From Knoellia sp. p5-6-4 (GTDB taxonomy: Bacteria; Actinomycetota; Actinomycetes; Actinomycetales; Dermatophilaceae): a stretch of DNA of 64,000 nt. Below, piece after piece: positions 32,633 through 40,594 of this stretch. The notes under the pieces were generated by a model. That model made no database searches. It was given only the letters and a program-made list of their open reading frames with translations, and was not told the DNA's origin. Location of the stretch: contig NZ_JARGZF010000001.1 in the NCBI RefSeq assembly GCF_029222705.1, forward strand, positions 926,437 to 990,436. Direction: 5' to 3'. The translations under genes were made by a program, and so were the position numbers. Every line of letters begins with the position of its first letter. Within the stretch, counting starts at the first letter, position 1.

Positions 32633-32657
32633 GCCCCGCGACGGCGTGTCGCGGGGC
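32633..32657 (-). terminator. hairpin terminator of the GNAT/alcohol dehydrogenase transcript
   Basis: GCCCCGCGAC (32633-32642) pairs with GTCGCGGGGC (32648-32657) around 5 bases, just downstream of the leftward GNAT gene. Confidence 0.7.
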
Positions 32658-32688
32658 TGAGGTCCCTCTCGGCGGAGTGAGGTGCGGG

Positions 32689-33252
32689 TCAGTGCGGCCG
32701 GTCGCGGCGCAGCACGTGGTGCAGGGGGTCGTCGACCGGGTTGTCCGGCGGCAGCTCGCCCGAGGCGACGATCCGGAACCCGGCCTTCTCCAGCGCCCGC
32801 CACGAGGCCCTATTGGCCGCGACGACGGCCACCAGCACGCAGGGGGCGTCGGGCAGGTCGCGCCAGGTGCGCTCGACCATCGCGGCGATCATGGACGTGC
32901 CGAGGCCGCGGCCGAGCCGCTGAGGGTCACCGAGCAGGTAGTCGAGGGTGGCGGCACCCGCCGGCACCTCCACGAGGGAGGCGAAGTCGCGCAGGTTCTC
33001 CTCGTAGTCGGCGACCCGCGAGCGCTGCACCAGCCCCACCGGTTCGCCGTCGACCAGGGCGGCCAGCCAGTCCTCGTTGGGCTCCAGGCCGTCGACGCTT
33101 GGTCCGAAGTCGCGCTCGACCGCCTCGGCCGACCATTCGTGGCACCACCAGCGGCGCACGGGCTCGGTGGCCAGCCACCGGGCGAGCAGCGGGAAGTCGG
33201 CGCGCTCGACGCGCCGGAACTCCACGGCATACCCGCCCGGTGGGCCGGCCAT
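32689..33252 (-). CDS. GNAT acetyltransferase, AAC(6')-like
   Basis: A 187-residue GNAT protein resembling the AAC(6')-Ib/siderophore acetyltransferase group: an N-terminal PLLARWLATEPVRRWW stretch, then the acetyl-CoA loop GRGLGTSMIAAMVE near residue 122 and ANRASWRALEKAGFR. It transfers acetyl from acetyl-CoA to an amine; aminoglycosides, polyamines or siderophore precursors are all possible acceptors. Start ATG 33252 has GGGGAGG upstream. It follows the alcohol dehydrogenase after 8 bases, in one transcript. Contains a TAT-GCC copy of the word at 33225. Confidence 0.88.
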   Translation of the reverse strand: MAGPPGGYAVEFRRVERADFPLLARWLATEPVRRWWCHEWSAEAVERDFGPSVDGLEPNEDWLAALVDGEPVGLVQRSRVADYEENLRDFASLVEVPAGAATLDYLLGDPQRLGRGLGTSMIAAMVERTWRDLPDAPCVLVAVVAANRASWRALEKAGFRIVASGELPPDNPVDDPLHHVLRRDRPH

Positions 33253-33260
33253 GACCTCCC

Positions 33261-34313
33261 CTAGGAGGCGGGCGAGATGGTGGCGGTGTCGATGACGAAC
33301 CGGTAGCGGACGTCGGAGCCCACCACGCGGTCGTAGGCCTCGTTCACCTCGTCGGCGGAGATCTTCTCGACCTCGGCGCCGATGCCGTGCTCGGCGCAGA
33401 AGTCGAGCATCTCCTGGGTGAGCTCGATGCCGCCGATGTTGGAGCCGGCGAGGACCTTGTCGCCGCTGATCAGCGCGCCGAGGCTGACGGCCTGGGCCTC
33501 GGGCGGCAGGCCCACGGTGACGAAGGCCCCGAACGGCTTGAGCAGGCCGAGGTAGGCGTCGACGTCGAAGCTGGCGCTGATGGTGCTGACGATGAGGTCG
33601 AACCGGCCGCGCAGGTCCGTGAAGACGCTGCCGTCCGCGGTGGCCCGGTAGTCCGTCGCCCCGAACCGGCGCCCGTCCGCCTCCTTGCTCGTGCCCTGGC
33701 TGAGCACGGTCACCTCGGCGCCCATGGCGCTGGCGATCTTCACGGCCATGTGCCCGAGGCCGCCCATGCCGACGACGGCGACCTTCCTGCCCGGCCCGGC
33801 GCCCCAGCGCTTGAGCGGCGTGTAGACGGTGATGCCGGCGCACAACAGCGGGGCCGCCACGTCGAGCTCGAGGCCGTCGGGGATTCGCACGGCGAACCGC
33901 TCGGAGACGACAATCTGCTGGCTGTAGCCGCCCATCGCCGGCTCGCCGTCGAGGTTCGTGTCGTTGTAGGTCCAGACGGTGCGGTTCTCGCAGAAGTTCT
34001 CGTGGCCGTCCTTGCACTGGGCGCACCCGCCGCAGGAGTCGACCATGCAGCCGACACCCACACGGTCGCCGACCTTGTACTTCGTGACGCCGTCACCGAC
34101 GGCGGAGACGACGCCGGCGATCTCGTGGCCGGGCACCATAGGGAACGAGGCGCTGCCCCACTCCTCGCGCACCTGGTGGATGTCGCTGTGGCAGATGCCG
34201 GCGAACGCGATGTCGATCCGTATGTCGTCGTCGCGCAGGGCACGTCGCTCGATCGTGGTCGCCTCGAGCGGGGCGCCGGCGGAGGGGGCGGACAGGGCTG
34301 CGGTGCGGGACAC
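33261..34313 (-). CDS. zinc-dependent NAD(P) alcohol dehydrogenase (YahK/cinnamyl type)
   Basis: A 350-residue MDR enzyme. Catalytic zinc ligands lie in GICHSD and GHE; the structural zinc lobe has four cysteines in VDSCGGCAQCKDGHENFC; the coenzyme loop is GMGGLGHMAVK near residue 176. The family reduces aldehydes to alcohols, usually with NADPH. Start GTG 34313 (VSRTAALS) has AAGGAGAG upstream. First gene of a two-gene unit with the GNAT protein. Substrate unknown. Confidence 0.94.
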   Translation of the reverse strand: MSRTAALSAPSAGAPLEATTIERRALRDDDIRIDIAFAGICHSDIHQVREEWGSASFPMVPGHEIAGVVSAVGDGVTKYKVGDRVGVGCMVDSCGGCAQCKDGHENFCENRTVWTYNDTNLDGEPAMGGYSQQIVVSERFAVRIPDGLELDVAAPLLCAGITVYTPLKRWGAGPGRKVAVVGMGGLGHMAVKIASAMGAEVTVLSQGTSKEADGRRFGATDYRATADGSVFTDLRGRFDLIVSTISASFDVDAYLGLLKPFGAFVTVGLPPEAQAVSLGALISGDKVLAGSNIGGIELTQEMLDFCAEHGIGAEVEKISADEVNEAYDRVVGSDVRYRFVIDTATISPAS

Positions 34314-34383
34314 GTGCTCTCCTTCGGTCGCGAATGGTCCGTCAAGGGACAAGTCCTCGCCGGGTCGTCGTATTCCGCCGCGG

Positions 34384-34410
34384 GCGGGCCCCTCTCGGCG
34401 CAGGGCCCGC
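34384..34410 (-). terminator. hairpin terminator directly after the parA-like gene
   Basis: GCGGGCCC (34384-34391) pairs with GGGCCCGC (34403-34410), adjacent to the ParA-like stop codon. Confidence 0.65.
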
Positions 34411-35193
34411 TCAGACCTTCGACAGCAGGCTCCTGGCCACGGCCCGGTAGGCCTGGGCGCCCTTGGACGTGCGCGACGTGGCCAGGATCGAGCGCCCCAC
34501 CGCCGGCGCCTCCGCGAAGCGGACGGTCTTCGGGATCGGCGGGTCGAGCACGGGCAGGCCGTAGCGCTCACCGACGTCGGAGAGCACCTCCCGGGCGTGG
34601 TTGCTCCGGCCGTCGAAGAGCGTGGGGAGGATGCCGTAGACCGCGAGGTCCTTGTTGAGGATCTTCTTGACGTCGGCGACGGTGTCGAGCAGCTGGCCCA
34701 CGCCGCGGTGGCTGAGCATCTCGCACGGCATGGGGATGATGAGCCCCTGGCTCGCGGTCAGCGCGTTGAGGGTGAGCACCCCGAGGCTCGGCGAGCAGTC
34801 CAGCAGGATGACGTCGTACTCCTCGCGCACGTCCTCGAGCGCGGTCCGCAGCACGTACTCGCGCCCCGGGCGCGGCAGCAGCTGTGCCTCGGCGCCGGCG
34901 AGGTCGATCACGCTGGGCACGAGGTCGACCCCGTCCTCGCACTCCACCCGCACGTCCGCGACGGCGGCCTGTCCGAGCAGCACCTCGTTGACCGACAGCT
35001 CGACGACGTCGGGGTCGACCCCCATGCTGAAGGTCAGGCAGGCCTGCGCGTCGAGGTCGACGAGCAGGACGCGCTTGCCGTGCTCCGCGAAGGCCGCGCC
35101 GAGGGACGCCACCGAGGTGGTCTTGGCGACGCCGCCCTTCTGGTTCGCGACGGAGATGACCGTGGCCGGCTTCTTCGTGCGGGACTTCGCCAC
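34411..35193 (-). CDS. ParA/Soj-like ATPase
   Basis: A 260-residue ParA-family ATPase with the deviant Walker A NQKGGVAKTTS (about residue 17), LLVDLDAQ and the Walker B-like VILLDCSPSLG. No ParB or parS site is nearby; the order next to the DEAD helicase region matches Rv3213c, a chromosomal Soj-related orphan. The true partitioning ParA lies near oriC in these bacteria, so this copy likely positions some other cargo. Start GTG 35193 has AAAGG upstream; the gap to the next gene holds a GTATGCCG word at 35217. Confidence 0.92.
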   Translation of the reverse strand: MAKSRTKKPATVISVANQKGGVAKTTSVASLGAAFAEHGKRVLLVDLDAQACLTFSMGVDPDVVELSVNEVLLGQAAVADVRVECEDGVDLVPSVIDLAGAEAQLLPRPGREYVLRTALEDVREEYDVILLDCSPSLGVLTLNALTASQGLIIPMPCEMLSHRGVGQLLDTVADVKKILNKDLAVYGILPTLFDGRSNHAREVLSDVGERYGLPVLDPPIPKTVRFAEAPAVGRSILATSRTSKGAQAYRAVARSLLSKV

Positions 35194-35294
35194 TGGTGAC
35201 CTTTCGACGAGAGCGGGTATGCCGTGCGGCACAGTCTCTCAGGTCGGCGCCGGTGCGCTGCTGGCCCGCGGGCCCGACACGCGCGCGATCTCGG

Positions 35295-35873
35295 TCACGT
35301 CGTCGGCAGCGAGCGCCACCGCTGCGCGCTGATGCGGTACAGCACGTGCCGCTGGAGGGGGTGGCCGGCGGACACGCCCGGGTGGTCGAAGTCGCCGGCC
35401 TCGTCGCGCACCATGCCGAGCCGCTCCATGACGCGGCGGGACGGGGTGTTGGGCACGGCGGTCATGGAGACCACCTCCTCGAGGGCGAGGGGCCCGAAAG
35501 CGTGGGCGAGGCTGGCCCGGCCCGCCTCGGTGGCGAAGCCGTGCCCCCACGCCGCGCGGGCGAGGCGCCACCCCACCTCCACGCAGGGGTTGCACGGCAG
35601 GTCGTGGCGCGGCACCTGCAGCCCGGTGAACCCGATGAACTCACCCGTGTCGCGTCGCTCGAGCGCCCACAGCCCCCAGCCGAGCCCGTCGATCCTGTCC
35701 GCGATGTAGCGGGCCCACCCGTCGGACCGCTCCCACGTCAGCGGCTCCTCGAAGAAGCGCATCACCTCGGGGTCGCGGTTCAGGGCGGCGAAGGACGCGA
35801 GGTCGTCCTCGCGCCACTGCCGCAGCAACAGCCGTGGGGTCTCGATGGTCACGGCACCGGTCATGACGCTCAC
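35295..35873 (-). CDS. GNAT acetyltransferase (RimJ/RimL type)
   Basis: A 192-residue RimJ/RimL-like GNAT: IETPRLLLRQWREDDL at the start, GEFIGFTGL in the middle, WGHGFATEAGRASLAHAF for the coenzyme A loop, and NTPSRRVMERLGM. These enzymes acetylate N-termini or small amines. Start GTG 35873 overlaps the RecB-like stop by 4 nt; ATG 35864 is possible. It forms an operon with the nuclease gene. Confidence 0.92.
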   Translation of the reverse strand: MSVMTGAVTIETPRLLLRQWREDDLASFAALNRDPEVMRFFEEPLTWERSDGWARYIADRIDGLGWGLWALERRDTGEFIGFTGLQVPRHDLPCNPCVEVGWRLARAAWGHGFATEAGRASLAHAFGPLALEEVVSMTAVPNTPSRRVMERLGMVRDEAGDFDHPGVSAGHPLQRHVLYRISAQRWRSLPTT

Positions 35874-36730
35874 GGCTCCTCCCCGTCGAGCGCCGCCCAG
35901 TCGGACTGCTCCGGCCCCGCGGCCTGGCCTGCCGGGCAGTGCGCCCGGAAGTCGCACCACCGGCACAAGGGGGTCACGTTGGCGGGGAAGCGGCCCGAGT
36001 CGACGCCGAACGCGGCGTAGTCGGCCTCGGCCCGCTGCGCGTCGCGGGCGATCGACTCCGCCTCGTCGATCTTGCGCTTCAGCGACTCCCCCGTGTGCTC
36101 GTGCGCGGCGACGGACCCCGTGGGCAGGTGGTGCAGCTCGACCCGCACGCAGCGGCGCCGGAACATCTTCCAGGCCGCCGCGGCATACAGCGCCAGAGGC
36201 AGGGAGGTGCGGGCCTCGTCGTCGGTGGGCGGCACGCGGCTGGTCTTGTAGTCGACGACCACGAGCTCGCCGTCGCGCTCGTCGAGGCGGTCGATCCGGC
36301 CCTGGAGGGCGAGCCGCTCGGTCTTCAGCGACACGGTGCGCTCGATGCCGAGCGGCTGCCGCGAGGGGTCGACGTTCTCGAGGTAGGCGTGGACCTGCTG
36401 CTGGGCCCGGGTGCGCCAGCGCTGCGACTGGTCGGTGTCGCGGAAGCCGAGCTCGATCCACGACGTGCGCACCAGCTCGGCGCCGGCGGTGGTGGTGCGC
36501 TGGGCCGTTGGCAGGTCCCACCAGTCACGCAGCGCGTTGTGCACCGCGACGCCGACCGACGTGTGCGCGCGCTGTGGGCGGGCCTGCGGTCGCGGGCGGT
36601 CGAGGTACTGCAGCCGGTAGCGCCGCGGGCAGTCGAGCCACGCGTGCAGCCGGGACGGGCTGGCCCGGAACAGGCGCGTCGGCATGCCACCGAGCTCCTG
36701 CTGCTCGAAACGCTGTGCCCCCACGGTCAT
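35870..36730 (-). CDS. RecB-family PD-(D/E)XK exonuclease (Cas4-like)
   Basis: A 286-residue nuclease matching the stand-alone RecB-like proteins of Actinobacteria. Visible: SRLHAWLDCPRRY with the first cysteine, the catalytic run GRIDRLDERDGELVVVDYKT, and three cysteines at CRWCDFRAHC, which with the first make a Cas4/AddB-like 4Fe-4S site. There are no cas genes nearby, so a repair role is likely. Start ATG 36730 lies 6 nt after TAGCGT. Coupled to the downstream GNAT gene by a 4-nt overlap. Confidence 0.92.
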   Translation of the reverse strand: MTVGAQRFEQQELGGMPTRLFRASPSRLHAWLDCPRRYRLQYLDRPRPQARPQRAHTSVGVAVHNALRDWWDLPTAQRTTTAGAELVRTSWIELGFRDTDQSQRWRTRAQQQVHAYLENVDPSRQPLGIERTVSLKTERLALQGRIDRLDERDGELVVVDYKTSRVPPTDDEARTSLPLALYAAAAWKMFRRRCVRVELHHLPTGSVAAHEHTGESLKRKIDEAESIARDAQRAEADYAAFGVDSGRFPANVTPLCRWCDFRAHCPAGQAAGPEQSDWAALDGEEP

Positions 36731-36739
36731 GCGCGCACG

Positions 36740-37189
36740 CTATCCCTCGCCGCTGACAAAGGCCCGGACGCTGTTGGCGAGCATCTGCCCGGCGATCGCC
36801 GACAGCAGCAGGCCGGCGATGGCTCCCGGTCCGGCCAGCAGCGGGGTGCCGAGCGGCACCATGGCCACGTTGACACCGACGTCGGCGTGCTGCTCGGACT
36901 CCTTGCCCGTCAGCAGCTCGAGGGCCACGAGGAGCAGCAGCAGGCCACCGGCCCCCTGCAGGGCCGGGAGCGAGATGTGCAGGTACTGGAGGATCTGCTG
37001 GCCGAACACGCCGAACGCCGTGATGACGCCGAGCGCCACGAGCGCGGCCCGGCGGGCGGCGGCCACCCGCTGGCGGTGGGTCAGGCTCTTGGTCAGGCCG
37101 AGGAAGACCGGCAGGATCCCGGGCGGGTCCATGATCACCAGCAGGGTGACGAACATCGAGACGAGGATCTCGAGGTCGACCGCGCTCAC
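36740..37189 (-). CDS. MarC-family membrane protein, internally shortened
   Basis: Only 149 residues, whereas the family is about 200. The first half is normal: VTLLVIMDPPGILPVFLGLT, then two further membrane segments and VPLGTPLLAGPGAIA. At that point the sequence jumps to GLLLSAIAGQMLANSVRAFV, which in relatives is the last helix about 50 residues later. The protein thus seems to lack two membrane helices through an in-frame deletion; repeated ATCGCCGG flanks the joint. Function of MarC proteins is unclear even when intact. Start GTG 37189 overlaps the PHP stop by 4 nt. Confidence 0.85.
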   Translation of the reverse strand: MSAVDLEILVSMFVTLLVIMDPPGILPVFLGLTKSLTHRQRVAAARRAALVALGVITAFGVFGQQILQYLHISLPALQGAGGLLLLLVALELLTGKESEQHADVGVNVAMVPLGTPLLAGPGAIAGLLLSAIAGQMLANSVRAFVSGEG

Positions 37190-38037
37190 GAGCGCACCAC
37201 TGCGGTCCCGCTCGTGGCCTGCTCCTCGATCTGGGCCAGCACCTCCGGTTCGGTGAGGTTCTCACCGATGCGGTTCTCCTTGCCCGTGCCGTGGTAGTCG
37301 CTCGACCCCGTGACGAACAGCCCGAGCCGGTCGGCGAGCGCGACCGCGTGCGCCCGCTCGGGGCCGAGGTGGTCGCGGTGGTAGGCCTCGAGCCCGGCGA
37401 GGCCGGCCTCGGCCATCTGCTCGATCACGTGGTCGCTGACGGTGCGCCCGCGGCGGTTCGCGAAGGGGTGGGCCATCACGGGGACCCCACCGGCCTCGCG
37501 GACCAGGGCGATCGCCCGCAGGACCTCGGGCGCGTAGTGGTGCACGTAGTAGGGGCTGCGGTCGTGCAGCAGGTCGGTGAAGGCCGCGTCCCGGTCCGGC
37601 ACGTAGCCGACCTCGACGAGCGCGTCGGCGAGGTGGGGACGACCGAGGGTCGCCCCCGCCTTGGCCTGCGCGCGCACCACCTCGAGGTCGACCGGTATGC
37701 CGTCGGCCGCCATCCTCGCGACCATCCGCTCCATCCTCGTGTCCCGGCTCGAGCGGGCCCGCTCCATCTCATGCCTCAGCCCGGCGTGGTCGGCGTCGAC
37801 GAGGTAGCCGAGGAGGTGGACGCTGACTCCGTGGTGCTGGGTGGACAGCTCGACCCCCGGCACGAGGTCGACGCCGAGCTCGAGGGCGGCAGCGGTGGCC
37901 TCCGCCCATCCGGAGGTCGTGTCGTGGTCGGTGAGGGCGATGGTGGTCAGACCGTGGGCGGCGGCCTCGGCGACGACCCGGGCGGGGTCGTGGGTGCCGT
38001 CACTCGCGTTGGAGTGGGTGTGCAGGTCGATCGCCAC
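37186..38037 (-). CDS. PHP-domain phosphoesterase (YciV/RNase AM-like)
   Basis: A 283-residue PHP protein. Metal ligands are visible in DLHTHSNASDGT (residues 4-15), LTDHDT, a mid-protein PGVELS, PVMAHPF and the C-terminal SSDYHG. Relatives degrade short nucleotides from the 5' end or act on 3',5'-bisphosphates. Start GTG 38037 lies 6 nt after TAGCCT. Followed by the shortened marC with a 4-nt overlap; divergent from the 345-residue membrane protein with 43 bases between starts. Confidence 0.93.
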   Translation of the reverse strand: MAIDLHTHSNASDGTHDPARVVAEAAAHGLTTIALTDHDTTSGWAEATAAALELGVDLVPGVELSTQHHGVSVHLLGYLVDADHAGLRHEMERARSSRDTRMERMVARMAADGIPVDLEVVRAQAKAGATLGRPHLADALVEVGYVPDRDAAFTDLLHDRSPYYVHHYAPEVLRAIALVREAGGVPVMAHPFANRRGRTVSDHVIEQMAEAGLAGLEAYHRDHLGPERAHAVALADRLGLFVTGSSDYHGTGKENRIGENLTEPEVLAQIEEQATSGTAVVRS

Positions 38038-38080
38038 GGGGCAAGGCTAGGGCAGCACTCCCGCGTGCCATGATCGGAGG

Positions 38081-39118
38081 GTGGCCCTGAAGACCCACCT
38101 CCCGATCCGCGATGCCGAGGGGGCAGACCGGTTCGAGGTCTTCCTCGTCAGCTCGGTGCTGTCGATCGCCGTGACGCGGATCTTCCTCGTGGCCACGGGC
38201 TTCCCGCAGCTCGGCGGCGACGGCCTCCACCTCGCCCACCTGCTCTGGGGCGGGCTCGCCATGCTCGTTGCGCAGCTGATGTTCATGCTCTTCCTCAGCA
38301 GGGCCGTGCGCAACGTCGCGACGGTGCTCTCGGGCATCGGGTTCGGCCTGTTCATCGACGAGGTCGGCAAGTTCGTCACCGGCGACAACAACTACTTCTA
38401 CGAGCCCGTCGCCGCCATCATCTACGGCACCTTCGTGGGCACCTACCTGGTCGTGACCTTCGTGGTGCAGCGACACCCGCTCAGCGACCGCGAGCTGGTC
38501 GTCAACGCGGTCGAGCTGCTCAAGGAGTCCGCGGCCCACGACATGGACCACGCCGAGCGCCAGCGCGCCATCGAGCTGCTGCGCAGCGTGGGGCCCTCCG
38601 AGCCCCTCGCCGCCCCGCTGCGCGAGGCGCTCGAGGCCCTGCCCAGCGAGGAGCCCTCGCGCTCGTTCGTCTCCCAGGGCTACGCGGCCGTCCGCGGTTT
38701 CGTCATCGGCCTCCCGCGGCTGGAGGCGATCAAGCGCACCGCGGTCGTCGCCTTCCTGGTCTTCGTCGTGTTCTCGGCGCTGCGGCCCACCGTGCTCCTC
38801 TCCCAGGGACCGGACGTCGTCGACGTGGTCTACGCCGGCTTCGCGCTGGCCTCGGTGGCGGTGGCGATCGCGGCGACGCGGCGGTGGCTCCGGGACCAGC
38901 GGGCGCAGGCACTGCGGCTGTTCGAGATCGCCCTGCTCGCCCAGCTGTTCATCGTGCAGTTCTTCCGCCTGCTCGACGAGGAGTTCGCCGGCTACCTGCT
39001 GGTCTTCGTCAACCTGGCGCTGCTCGGGCTGTGCCGGGCACTGTCCTACCAGCAGCGGCACCCGTCCCACTCCTCGGAGGAGCCGGCCATACCGGTGGGC
39101 CGGGACCACGGCGGGTAG
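38081..39118 (+). CDS. hypothetical integral membrane protein
   Basis: A 345-residue protein I cannot assign. It has about seven hydrophobic segments: three to four before residue 130, a soluble middle of charged helices (residues 130-215), and three to four more after 220. [19 protein letters not shown] between early segments and [14 protein letters not shown] late in the protein are conserved-looking Asp/Glu motifs. Start GTG 38081 lies 6 nt after CATGAT. Divergent from the PHP gene. No signal peptide cleavage site or known domain. Confidence 0.82.
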   Translation: MALKTHLPIRDAEGADRFEVFLVSSVLSIAVTRIFLVATGFPQLGGDGLHLAHLLWGGLAMLVAQLMFMLFLSRAVRNVATVLSGIGFGLFIDEVGKFVTGDNNYFYEPVAAIIYGTFVGTYLVVTFVVQRHPLSDRELVVNAVELLKESAAHDMDHAERQRAIELLRSVGPSEPLAAPLREALEALPSEEPSRSFVSQGYAAVRGFVIGLPRLEAIKRTAVVAFLVFVVFSALRPTVLLSQGPDVVDVVYAGFALASVAVAIAATRRWLRDQRAQALRLFEIALLAQLFIVQFFRLLDEEFAGYLLVFVNLALLGLCRALSYQQRHPSHSSEEPAIPVGRDHGG

Positions 39119-39223
39119 GGGTCCGCCGAGCCGGGGCACCATGGGCAGGCAGGGGCAAGGCCGAGCGCGACGCCGCGTTCGCCACGTTCGTGGGGCCAAG
39201 CAGTCCCGGGAGGTCAGCAGGGG

Positions 39224-39766
39224 CTAGGCGGAGGCCTCGGCCTGCTGCCCCGACCAGTTCCTGTCGGGCTGGGGCACGGGGCGACCGGGCTGCTCGCCGC
39301 CGCGGGCGTCGAGGTAGCTCTGCTTGGGCACCATGACCTTGCGCCGGAAGATGCAGACGACCTTGCCGTCCTGGTTGTAGCCGATCGTCTCGACGTGGAC
39401 GATGCCGCGGTCGTCCTTGCTCGTCGACTCCCACTTGTCGAGCACGGTGGTCTCGCCGTAGATGGTGTCGCCGTGGAAGGTCGGAGCCACGTGGCGCAGC
39501 GACTCGACCTCGAGGTTCGCGATGGCCTTGCCGGAGACGTCGGGCACGCTCATGCCGAGCAGCAGCGAGTAGACGTAGTTGCCGACCACCACGTTCCTGC
39601 CGAACTGCGTGGTCTCCTTCGCGTAGTGCGCGTCGAGGTGCAGCGGGTGGTGGTTCATGGTGATGAGGCAGAAGAGGTGGTCGTCGTACTCGGTGACCGT
39701 CTTCCCGGGCCAGTGCCTGTAGACCGCGCCGACCTCGAACTCCTCGTACGTACGCCCGAACTGCAT
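39224..39766 (-). CDS. MaoC-family dehydratase, mesaconyl-CoA hydratase-like
   Basis: A 180-residue hot-dog-fold protein, very like the MaoC protein of the Streptomyces ethylmalonyl-CoA cluster. MTMNHHPLHLDAHYA and PTFHGDTIYGETTV are family landmarks, the first holding the Asp/His catalytic pair. It would hydrate mesaconyl-CoA or another enoyl-CoA. Start ATG 39766 has AGGGAG upstream; a long N-terminal extension is open but unlikely. The acyl-CoA dehydrogenase (43599) and the CitE pair (49000) of the same pathway are within 11 kb. The gap 39119-39223 before it shows nothing notable. Confidence 0.9.
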   Translation of the reverse strand: MQFGRTYEEFEVGAVYRHWPGKTVTEYDDHLFCLITMNHHPLHLDAHYAKETTQFGRNVVVGNYVYSLLLGMSVPDVSGKAIANLEVESLRHVAPTFHGDTIYGETTVLDKWESTSKDDRGIVHVETIGYNQDGKVVCIFRRKVMVPKQSYLDARGGEQPGRPVPQPDRNWSGQQAEASA

Positions 39767-39910
39767 TCCGACTCCCTCGTGCGGTGTGTGCCTGTGCGGT
39801 GGTGCTGGTGCGGCTGGTTGCGGCCCATCCTGCCGACTGGCGGCGCCGTCCGGCACCCGCTGCGGCCGTGCCCTCCCTCACACTCCCCGCCCGCCGAGAC
39901 AGGGCACAGG

Positions 39911-40387
39911 TCACCACCGCTGCCACGGGTGCGGGTCCTCCCCCACCTCCGCGACCACGGCGAGGTCGTCCACGAGCTGCCCGAGGCGCTCGCCCTCGAG
40001 GTCGTCGGAGACCACGTGGAGCGCGTCCTGCAGCGCCTCGCGCACGATGCTCGCGAGGTCTGCTCCGTCGTCGGTCAGCTCCACCATGAGCGACCTGGCG
40101 TCGTAGGGGTGCTCGTAGCGCACCACCAGCTCTCGGGCCTCCATCCGCTTCACCACCCGCCCCATGGCCTGAGGCGTCATGCCAAGCGACTCAGCGAGCA
40201 GGCTGACGGGCCGGGGGCTCCGCACCAGCAGCAGGACGTGCAGCCCGGTGGCGCCGACGTCGGCGAAGCCACGCCCCTCGAGCGTCTGCAGCAAGAGGCG
40301 ATCCATGGAGGCCGTCGCGCGGCGCAGGAGGTATGGCAGCGCCTCCAGCTCGGCAGGTGTCCCCCGCTCACCCACGAAGCGCGCCAC
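39911..40387 (-). CDS. MarR family transcriptional regulator
   Basis: A 158-residue MarR protein: winged helix around residues 50-105 with SLLAESLGMTPQAMGRVVKRME and the wing EHPYDARSLMVELTDDG. Such repressors usually control the neighbouring divergent gene and respond to phenolics or oxidants. Start GTG 40387 lies 6 nt after CAGACT. A nested inverted repeat at 40499-40535 in the 207-base gap to the divergent pepP gene is a candidate operator. The 144 bases between its stop and maoC show no other feature. Confidence 0.9.
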   Translation of the reverse strand: MARFVGERGTPAELEALPYLLRRATASMDRLLLQTLEGRGFADVGATGLHVLLLVRSPRPVSLLAESLGMTPQAMGRVVKRMEARELVVRYEHPYDARSLMVELTDDGADLASIVREALQDALHVVSDDLEGERLGQLVDDLAVVAEVGEDPHPWQRW

Positions 40388-40498
40388 ACCGCCAGTCTGC
40401 CCAGGGGCGCGGTCCCGTCCGTCGGGCTTTCCACAGCCGGCTGGGCTCGCGACGGGCAACCCGAGCGGCGAGCGGGCGGCATACCGCTGCGGGGGAAA

Positions 40499-40535
40499 CG
40501 AACCCGAGGTTCACAGAAAGGGAACCTCAGGTTCG
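40499..40535. promoter_or_regulatory. nested inverted repeat between marR and pepP
   Basis: CGAACC and GGTTCG (outer arms) enclose GAGGTTC and GAACCTC (inner arms, 9 bases apart), so 13 of 14 positions pair over 37 bp. It lies 59 bases before pepP and 111 bases from marR. It could be a MarR operator or a stem in an untranslated leader. Confidence 0.5.
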
Positions 40536-40594
40536 CTTTCCCGCGCACCACACCACGGCCCCGGCAGCCGCGCGGCTCATGCGACGATGGACCG

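Noticed and set aside
36181-36730. RecB-like nuclease as Cas4 of a CRISPR system
   Set aside because: No cas1, cas2, effector genes or repeat arrays occur in the window.
39395-40594. Extension of pepP upstream into a 900-codon protein
   Set aside because: The upstream part is antisense to maoC and marR; aminopeptidase homology and a leaderless box begin at 40595.
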